From Microthrixaceae bacterium (GTDB lineage Bacteria; Actinomycetota; Acidimicrobiia; Acidimicrobiales; Acidimicrobilacustridaceae), in the NCBI GenBank assembly GCA_023264915.1, contig JAHFUU010000170.1:1-6223 (forward strand): a stretch of DNA of 6,223 nt. Reading direction: 5' to 3'. Under the pieces are notes generated by a model. That model was not told the origin of the DNA. It was given only the letters and a program-made list of their open reading frames with translations, and ran no database searches. This document shows positions 1 to 5,470 of this stretch, in pieces (position 1 is the stretch's first letter; every line of letters begins with the position of its first letter). Position numbers and translations under genes: made by a program.

Positions 1-1
1 A

Positions 2-2575
2 GGAACCGACCCCCCACAAGCCAAGCCTGTCCAGCGGACCGAAGCCGGTTCGCGGTACCTGCGCCTGTGGGCCACGGCTCTCGGCGCGGCTGGTGCTTTG
101 ATCGCGGCCCTGTGCCTGGTAGGATGGCTGACCGGCGTCGAAGCGCTGACGACGTTCGGGGTGTCCCGTCACGCGATGGGCCCCCTGACGGCGACACTGC
201 TGTTGCTGATCGGGTTGGGGGTGCTCACCTGGTCTCGCGCCCCGGCCAGCGCGACAGGACGGGTCACGACGGTGGTCGCGGCGGCAGTGGCCACGGCTGT
301 GGCCTTGGCCGTGCTGATGTTCCAGCTCACGGGCGCGCCGGGATGGGTCGGCGGGCTGACTGATTGGCCACTTGGTGGGGCGCTGGCGCGCTCGTCGTCT
401 CTTCGACCATCCCTGCCGTCGACGCAGTCGATGCTGGCCTTGATGCTGATGGGGATCTCGTTGCTGGTTGCCCTGACAGGCGACGCCACGCGCCGGCGGT
501 CGGGCATCGCCGGTTTCATCGCTGTCGCGGGCGTGTCAGTGGGTTCCCAAGCGCTGCTCGGCCACGTGTTCGGGGTGGGCGAGCTCGTCCAGGTCGACTC
601 CGAGATGTCCACGGGCATCTCCCTGCCAACGGCGACAGCAGTGGTTCTCATCGGGACCGCGCTGTTGATCCTGGTCGTCGGCTCGCTGCTCGACGAGCTC
701 CGGGGGGATCCCGCTGCGTGGCGGGTGACCGTGCGGCTGCTGCCCGCGGCGCTGATCATCCCGTTGCTGCGGGTGGCGTTGGTGCAGCGGACCTTCGCCG
801 CCGGCGGCACGATGATCCTCCTCGGAACCGCGGGCGCCGCGCTCGTCGTCGCGGTGCTGGTGGCGCTGGTCTGGGCGACGAGCCTCGACGTGCACCGCAT
901 CTACCGCCAGCAGGCCGAGCTCATCGAGGCCCTGCCGGTGGCGGCGGTGATCGACCAGGGCGGGGTCATCGTGCACGCCAACCGGTCAGCTCACGAGATG
1001 CTCGCCGGCCGGGGCCTGGCTGGTCCCGCTGACATCGAGACGGGCAGCCGGGATACGCCCGCCGCCCCGGGCCAGAGCGCACCGGCTGCGGCCCGGACCA
1101 CAGGTCGTCCCAGCCTGGCCAGCTTGTTGCGCATCGACAGGGCGACGCTGGATGACCTGCGCGGGGCTGCGCTCGGCCGTGCGGGGATCACCGCCGAGGT
1201 GATCTGCCCCGACAGCTCCGGCGCCGAGGCGACCTTTGAGATCTCCGCGCAGCGCATCCGCTGGGACGAGAGGCCGGCAACTCTCCTCGTGCTCATCGAC
1301 AGGACCGAGCAGAAGCGCTCTGAGATCGCCCTGCGAGATGCATGGGCAGCGGCCAACCAGGCCAACGCCGCCAAGAGCGAGTTCCTGTCGCGGATGAGCC
1401 ACGAGCTGCGCACACCGCTGAACGCCGTGCTGGGGTTCGCTCAGCTCATGAACGCGGGATCGCCGACCGAGGAGGACCGCGAATCGATCGAGTCGATCCT
1501 CAAGGCCGGCAGGCACCTGTTGCAGCTCATCAACGAGGTCCTGGAGCTTTCCCGGATCGAGTCCGACCGTATCAACCTCTCGCCTGAGCCTGTGCGCATC
1601 GGTGACCTGATCGGCCAGGCGCTGGAGATCATGGCGCCGCTGGCAGAGGCGGCGTCGGTGGACATGACCTGTGGCAGGGCGGGTTGCCCGGGCTGTGGCC
1701 GTTATGTCCTCGCTGACCGCCAGCGCACGCTTCAGGTCCTGCTGAACCTCTTATCGAACGCCGTCAAGTACAACACCGCCAACGGCAGCGTCTCGGTCCG
1801 GTGCCACCAGGAGCAGGGATCTGACGCGATCCGGGTGTCGGTAACCGACACGGGCCCAGGCCTGGCACCGGACCAGATCGCCAAGCTGTTCGACCCCTTC
1901 GAGCGGCTGGGCCGCGAGCATGGCCCGGTCGAGGGCACCGGGATCGGCCTGGCCGTGGCCAGGCGCCTCGTCGAAGCCATGGGTGGGCACATCGGCGTGA
2001 CGAGCAACCTGGGCCAGGGCTCGACGTTCTGGTGCGAGCTGCCCCTGGCCGAGGGACCCATCGAGCGCTTCGTGCGGCTCAACGGCGAGAACGGCGAAGC
2101 CCTCAAGCCCGCAGCTGAGCTCGCGACCCCCAGCGACGACAAGCCGGATCTTGAACCGGTGCACATCCTGCACATCGAGGACAACCTCGACAACCTGCGC
2201 CTGATCGAGAGGGTGCTCAGGCTGTACCGCCGACCGATCGAGCTGCTGTCCGCCATGCAGGGGCGCCTCGGCACCGAGCTCGCGCGCGAGCACCACCCCG
2301 ACCTGATCCTGTTGGACCTGCACCTGCCCGACATCAGCGGTGACTCTGTGCTGGCCCAGCTGATGGAGGACCCCGACACAGCGACGATCCCCGTGGTGAT
2401 CATCTCAGCCGATGCCTCCCCGAACCACATCAACCGGTTGCTCAACGCCGGGGCCGCGGCCTACCTGACCAAGCCGATCGAGTTCACCGACCTGACCCAA
2501 CAGCTCGAGCGTCTCCTGCCACCCCCGACACCCAGGGACATCGGGCCCGGCCGATGGCCGGTCCCCGGTCAGTAG
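2..2575 (+). CDS. Membrane-bound hybrid sensor histidine kinase (8 TM - PAS - HisKA - HATPase - receiver), 5' partial
   Basis: The frame is open from base 2 with no ATG, GTG or TTG before a TTG at 98. That TTG lies inside the first membrane helix, so the true start is upstream of the window. Numbering from base 2 (857 residues visible), hydrophobic helices lie near 21-45, 60-78, 88-110, 140-158, 168-187, 208-228, 243-262 and 268-293. A PAS-like domain follows (about 303-440), interrupted by a Pro/Ala-rich linker at 343-373. HisKA has SHELRTPLN with His467 (codon 1400-1402). HATPase shows the N box NLLSNAVKYN, G1 DTGPG, G2 GTGIGLA and G3 GQGSTFW. The receiver (about 720-839) has acidic Glu726/Asp727, phospho-acceptor Asp772 and Lys824. 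Every catalytic residue is present, so an active kinase is expected: autophosphorylation on His467, then transfer to Asp772. No output domain, Hpt or partner regulator is in the window, so signal and target are unknown. A C-x4-C-x2-C cluster (557-565) precedes the N box. Confidence 0.95.
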   Translation, partial: GTDPPQAKPVQRTEAGSRYLRLWATALGAAGALIAALCLVGWLTGVEALTTFGVSRHAMGPLTATLLLLIGLGVLTWSRAPASATGRVTTVVAAAVATAVALAVLMFQLTGAPGWVGGLTDWPLGGALARSSSLRPSLPSTQSMLALMLMGISLLVALTGDATRRRSGIAGFIAVAGVSVGSQALLGHVFGVGELVQVDSEMSTGISLPTATAVVLIGTALLILVVGSLLDELRGDPAAWRVTVRLLPAALIIPLLRVALVQRTFAAGGTMILLGTAGAALVVAVLVALVWATSLDVHRIYRQQAELIEALPVAAVIDQGGVIVHANRSAHEMLAGRGLAGPADIETGSRDTPAAPGQSAPAAARTTGRPSLASLLRIDRATLDDLRGAALGRAGITAEVICPDSSGAEATFEISAQRIRWDERPATLLVLIDRTEQKRSEIALRDAWAAANQANAAKSEFLSRMSHELRTPLNAVLGFAQLMNAGSPTEEDRESIESILKAGRHLLQLINEVLELSRIESDRINLSPEPVRIGDLIGQALEIMAPLAEAASVDMTCGRAGCPGCGRYVLADRQRTLQVLLNLLSNAVKYNTANGSVSVRCHQEQGSDAIRVSVTDTGPGLAPDQIAKLFDPFERLGREHGPVEGTGIGLAVARRLVEAMGGHIGVTSNLGQGSTFWCELPLAEGPIERFVRLNGENGEALKPAAELATPSDDKPDLEPVHILHIEDNLDNLRLIERVLRLYRRPIELLSAMQGRLGTELAREHHPDLILLDLHLPDISGDSVLAQLMEDPDTATIPVVIISADASPNHINRLLNAGAAAYLTKPIEFTDLTQQLERLLPPPTPRDIGPGRWPVPGQ

Positions 2576-2578
2576 CCG

Positions 2579-2655
2579 CGAACCTCACCGGTCACGAACC
2601 CTCCGGTCACGAACCTCGCGAGCCACGACTACCGGTTTCCACGAACCACGGGTCA
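2579..2655. repeat. Degenerate tandem repeat, five units of 14-16 bp, after the kinase stop
   Basis: The stretch divides into units that begin CGA and end CA: CGAACCTCACCGGTCA (2579-2594), CGAACCCTCCGGTCA (2595-2609), CGAACCTCGCGAGCCA (2610-2625), CGACTACCGGTTTCCA (2626-2641) and CGAACCACGGGTCA (2642-2655). A 13-bp core, CCGGTCACGAACC, is exact at 2588-2600 and 2603-2615. A further CCGGTCA lies at 2565-2571 inside the kinase's last codons, so the array may have begun in the gene. Unit lengths are not multiples of three and there is no ORF with a credible start, so it is non-coding. Function is unknown; it could be a decayed minisatellite or a cluster of protein-binding sites. Confidence 0.7.
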
Positions 2656-2693
2656 CGAGGCCTCGACAGGGTGGGCCCAGGTTCATCTCCCGG

Positions 2694-2716
2694 GCGCGCG
2701 GGGCGCGCTTCAGTTT
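2694..2716 (+). terminator. Possible terminator hairpin downstream of the kinase
   Basis: GCGCGC (2694-2699), a GGG loop and GCGCGC (2703-2708) form a perfect 6-bp GC stem that two G-U pairs could extend. On the + strand it is followed by TTCAGTTT, a weak T-rich stretch that stands out in this GC-rich DNA. It lies about 120 bp after the kinase stop. There is no proper T run, and on the - strand nothing T-rich follows, so it is a better candidate for the kinase than for the flippase. Confidence 0.35.
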
Positions 2717-2802
2717 GAGCTCGTGCACCTCGCGGCCCTGACCGTCGACACCTTGGGCCGACTCACGAGCTGGTCGCTGAACCCGGGCTGGCTCTTGCGC
2801 TC

Positions 2803-4155
2803 TCAGTCGATCGGGATCTCGGCGACCACCTCGGCCAGGCCCACCTCGTGTGCCCGGCGGTGGTGGCGCATGCGCTCGGTGAGCATCGTCACCATCCAGC
2901 CGAAGCTCACGACGGCACCTGCCAGCATGCCGAGCTCGACCCGAGATATGAGATCGGTGCCGACGGCTGTCACCACCGTGAAGGCCACGATCGACGCAAG
3001 CCACCCGAGGGCCATCTGGCTGTGGCCGTTGAGGGCGACCAGTGCCTGGTCCACACAGATCGCTGCCATCACCAGGATGCTGGCCGCGGTGAGCAGCGCC
3101 AGGTCACGCCCCGACAGCGTCCTTCCCGGGAACAAGAACCCGACGACTGCCGGCCCGAGCAGGCCGAGGGAAACCGTCGCGACGGCACCGAGCGCCAGGA
3201 TCGCGCCGACCAGGCGGCGAAGGCCGGCGCTGAACTCCGCGAACGCGCCCTCAGATGCCAGCCGCGAGAGCTTGGGAAGCAGCGACGCGAGAACCGCCTG
3301 GAACAAGAACAGGGGGATGCGCGCGAGCAACAAGCCGTCGAGGAACTGGCCCGCGGCCGGGTCGTTCTCGGGCGCGAGCAGCTTCACGGCGATCACCCCG
3401 CCCTGGAGGAGGAACGACAGCGACACCGTGCCGAGCAGCAGCCACCCGAGCTTGGTCGACAGCTCGCTCACCTCAGCCGGCGGCCCGTCCTCGAGGAGGT
3501 CGCGCTGGCCAGCCAGAGCGATCCCCACAGCAAGGAACGACGCCAAGGCGAACACGAGCCCGTAGGCGCCGACCACGCTCACACCCAAGACGCCGAGTGC
3601 ACCGGCGAGCATGACGCGCGAAAGCCCTTCCGCGCTGAAGAACACCCCGTAGGCCCCGAAGCGGCCATGGGACGAGAGTGAACCGCGGGTCAGGTGTGCC
3701 GAGCAGAAGCCGAACAGCCCGATGAGGAAGGCCAGCTCGAGGGACGTGCTGCCGTCGAAGAGGTGGTCCAGCACCAGGCCGCGGGTCACGAAGGCGACCG
3801 CGCACAGAACCACCGTGAAGCCCGCTCCGAGCGCGCCCGCTCGGCGGATCACCGGTCCGGCCCCTATGCCCTTGGCACGGCGGGCGGACACAGCTCGGGC
3901 GATCTCCTGCTCGAGGGGCTGCATCACACCGTTGCCCACCGCGTACAGCAGCCCCCAGAAGGCAGCCAGGGCCGCATAGTCAGCGGGGCTGAGCATCCGC
4001 TTTGACAGGATCAAGAACCCGAACAGCGCCGCGCCGTTGACCGCCAGGCCCACGGCGACGGGCAGGGCGCCATCAGGCAGCGGGTTCTTCTCGCGCAGGC
4101 GATCGAGTACGGCAGCGATCGGTGGCTCCGGGCGGCAGAGGGTCGTCGTCCCCAA
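2803..4155 (-). CDS. MOP-superfamily flippase-like polytopic membrane protein (Wzx/polysaccharide-export type)
   Basis: A 450-residue protein with about 12 hydrophobic segments: roughly 30-51, 60-78, 105-125, 138-155, 168-190, 193-213, 235-257, 272-292, 312-340, 352-375, 380-400 and 405-425, with a short basic C-terminal tail. Features that fit the Wzx/MATE-like fold are the LSPADYAALAAFWGLLY segment after helix 1, the FLDGLLLARIPLFLFQAVLASLLPKLS segment (quoted as FLDGLLLARIPLF then LFQAVLASLLPKLS) and the length. Members move lipid-linked sugars or similar amphiphiles across the inner membrane. No glycosyltransferase, ligase or polymerase is in the window, so the substrate is unknown and the call is at superfamily level. 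The start is the TTG at 4155, the only initiator codon between the in-frame stop at 4207-4209 and helix 1; no good Shine-Dalgarno precedes it. A GTG at codon 35 is a less likely alternative because it would start inside helix 1. It lies 51 bp after the moeB stop on the same strand and may be co-transcribed with it. Confidence 0.8.
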   Translation of the reverse strand: MGTTTLCRPEPPIAAVLDRLREKNPLPDGALPVAVGLAVNGAALFGFLILSKRMLSPADYAALAAFWGLLYAVGNGVMQPLEQEIARAVSARRAKGIGAGPVIRRAGALGAGFTVVLCAVAFVTRGLVLDHLFDGSTSLELAFLIGLFGFCSAHLTRGSLSSHGRFGAYGVFFSAEGLSRVMLAGALGVLGVSVVGAYGLVFALASFLAVGIALAGQRDLLEDGPPAEVSELSTKLGWLLLGTVSLSFLLQGGVIAVKLLAPENDPAAGQFLDGLLLARIPLFLFQAVLASLLPKLSRLASEGAFAEFSAGLRRLVGAILALGAVATVSLGLLGPAVVGFLFPGRTLSGRDLALLTAASILVMAAICVDQALVALNGHSQMALGWLASIVAFTVVTAVGTDLISRVELGMLAGAVVSFGWMVTMLTERMRHHRRAHEVGLAEVVAEIPID

Positions 4156-4160
4156 CCCTA

Positions 4161-4198
4161 CGCGCGCGGCCGGCCCGGCCGTTGAATCGCCGCGCGCG
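4161..4198 (-). promoter_or_regulatory. Perfect 10-bp GC inverted repeat between moeB and the flippase start
   Basis: CGCGCGCGGC (4161-4170) and GCCGCGCGCG (4189-4198) are exact inverted copies around an 18-nt loop; the loop side also contains the overlapping palindrome GGCCGGCC (4168-4175). In the - strand transcript the stem ends five bases before the TTG start of the flippase, so it would cover the ribosome-binding region. No T run follows, so it does not look like a classic intrinsic terminator. It could lower flippase translation, protect or process the upstream moeB message, or attenuate read-through. It fills nearly the whole intergenic gap. Confidence 0.5.
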
Positions 4199-4206
4199 CT
4201 CGCTTC

Positions 4207-5382
4207 TCAACCCGGTGGCTGCAACGGGTGGGGCATGCAGTGCTCGTCGTACTCTGCGATGGTTAGAGCCGCAGGATCGACCGAGCAAGCCGGGCAACTG
4301 GGATCGCGGCTGATCTTGTAGGCACGGAAGCTCTGCTCGAGGGCGTCGTAGGCGAGGAGGCGGCCCGACAGCGAGTCACCCAGATCCAGGATTGCCTTGA
4401 TCGTCTCGAGGGCCTGGATCGAGCCGACGATGCCGGGAAGCACGCCGAGCACGCCGGCCTCGGCGCACGACGGGGCCAGCTCGGGTGGGGGGGGCTCGGG
4501 GATGAAGCAGCGGTAGCAGGGCCCGTCGTGAGGCTTGAACACGGTTACCTGGCCCTCGAAGCGGAAGATCGAACCGTGGACCACCGGCGTGCCGGTCTTG
4601 AGGGAGGCGTCGTTGAGCAGGTAGCGGGACGGGAAGTTGTCAGCGCCGTCGACCACGATGTCGTACTGGGCCAGCAACGACATGGCGTTGTCAGCACCCA
4701 GCCGGGTGTCGTGGGTCACGACGTCGACGTCGGGGTTGAGCGCAGTGAGGGTCTTCTTGGCCGAGTCGACCTTGCGGTCACCGATGCGGTCGATGTTGTG
4801 GAGGATCTGGCGCTGGAGGTTCGACTCGTCGACCACATCCATGTCGATGATGCCGATCGTGCCCACGCCCGCAGCCGCCAGGTACATGGCAGCGGGTGAC
4901 CCGAGCCCGCCGGCTCCGAGCAGCAGCACCTTGGCGTCGAGCAGGCGAAGCTGCCCCTCCTCGCTGACCTCGGGCAGCAGCAGGTGACGGTGGTAGCGGT
5001 TCCGCTGGTCGGGCGTGAGCACGCGGGGTGCTCTCCAGTCACGCCCCTCGTCCTTCCAGCGGTTGAAGCCGCCCACGACCGACACGACGTCGGTGTAGCC
5101 GAGCTCGTGCAGCGTCTTGGCCGCGAAAGCCGACCTCACGCCACCGGCGCAGATGACGACGAGCGGTGTGTCGTGGCGGGCGACGCGCGCCTCGATGTTG
5201 GACTCGAGGTTGCCGCGGGGGATGTGGAGTGACCCGGGCACCGCTCCCTGCTCGTACTCGTCGGGTTCGCGGACATCCAGCACTATCGCCCCGGGCCGGG
5301 TGCGCAGCTCGTCGGCTTGGGTGGTGGTGACCTCGCGGATCTCGCTCTTGGTCCTCTTCAACAGCTCGCGGTATGTGGGCAT
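4207..5382 (-). CDS. moeB: Rhodanese-MoeB/ThiF fusion: sulfur-carrier protein adenylyltransferase and sulfurtransferase
   Basis: A 391-residue E1-like enzyme. Residues 1-about 118 are a rhodanese domain (VLDVREPDEY; active loop CAGGVRS with Cys78). Residues about 121-391 are the ThiF/MoeB domain: nucleotide-binding GAGGLGS (156-162), DMDVVDESNLQRQ (180-192), DGADNF (245-250), conserved SCAEAGVLG with Cys306, and zinc pairs CYRC (289/292) and CPAC (363/366). Family knowledge: such enzymes adenylate the C-terminal Gly-Gly of a ubiquitin-like sulfur carrier (MoaD, ThiS, CysO type) in the cytoplasm and form its thiocarboxylate; the rhodanese supplies persulfide sulfur. All key residues are present. 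The common actinobacterial MoeZ has the domains in the opposite order; the rhodanese-first form is also known, for example in Proteobacteria. The ATG at 5382 is chosen because AAAGG lies 9 nt before it and the protein begins just before the rhodanese fold; the open frame to 5571 would run into sir2 and encodes a basic, low-quality extension. The carrier is not in the window, so the pathway is open. Confidence 0.94.
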   Translation of the reverse strand: MPTYRELLKRTKSEIREVTTTQADELRTRPGAIVLDVREPDEYEQGAVPGSLHIPRGNLESNIEARVARHDTPLVVICAGGVRSAFAAKTLHELGYTDVVSVVGGFNRWKDEGRDWRAPRVLTPDQRNRYHRHLLLPEVSEEGQLRLLDAKVLLLGAGGLGSPAAMYLAAAGVGTIGIIDMDVVDESNLQRQILHNIDRIGDRKVDSAKKTLTALNPDVDVVTHDTRLGADNAMSLLAQYDIVVDGADNFPSRYLLNDASLKTGTPVVHGSIFRFEGQVTVFKPHDGPCYRCFIPEPPPPELAPSCAEAGVLGVLPGIVGSIQALETIKAILDLGDSLSGRLLAYDALEQSFRAYKISRDPSCPACSVDPAALTIAEYDEHCMPHPLQPPG

Positions 5383-5391
5383 CTTCCCTGA

Positions 5392-5396
5392 CCTTT
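5392..5396 (-). promoter_or_regulatory. Ribosome-binding site of moeB
   Basis: On the - strand, AAAGG ends 9 nt before the ATG at 5382. A second purine stretch, GGGAAG (5383-5388), directly abuts the ATG and is too close to serve well. This site decides between the ATG at 5382 and the longer open frame that reaches into sir2. Confidence 0.6.
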
Positions 5397-5443
5397 GATG
5401 TGGCTTGCTGAGCAGCGAACCGGGGCTCGGCGACCTCGGCAAC

Positions 5444-5470
5444 AAAACCCTACCAATATGGTCAGGTATT
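5444..5470. promoter_or_regulatory. Imperfect AT-rich dyad, candidate operator/promoter of moeB
   Basis: Around a central ATA (5456-5458), 9 of 12 positions pair in inverted symmetry: inner arms ACCA/TGGT, outer arms ACC/GGT and AA/TT. It overlaps the sir2 stop (5462-5464) and ends 61 bp before the moeB ATG. It is the most AT-rich patch in the neighbourhood. On the - strand it reads AATACCTGACC, then ATATTGG, then TAGGGTTTT; the TAGGGT (5447-5452) has the TAnnnT form of an actinobacterial -10 box, although no convincing -35 is visible. The layout (ATAcc-GAC, AT-rich centre, GT-GGGT) loosely recalls sites of Rrf2-family regulators such as IscR/CymR, which control Fe-S and sulfur genes. That family link is inference. 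Confidence 0.45.

Noticed and set aside
98..100. TTG at 98 as the kinase start
   Set aside because: It falls within the first membrane helix and the frame is open to the window edge, so the real start is probably upstream.
2718..2771. Inverted repeat AGCTCGTG / CACGAGCT as a terminator of the flippase
   Set aside because: The arms are only 8 bp and 38 bp apart with no T run after them; likely chance in this composition.
2723..3681. Long + strand open frames opposite the flippase
   Set aside because: They are low-complexity, Arg/Pro/Ser- or Glu/Gln/His-rich translations antisense to a clear membrane protein, typical of high-GC shadow frames.
4487..4494. Run of eight G as a phase-variation tract in moeB
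   Set aside because: It encodes the PPPP of a proline stretch before the SCAEAG motif that I recall as usual in this family; the reading frame is intact and a single short run is weak evidence for switching.
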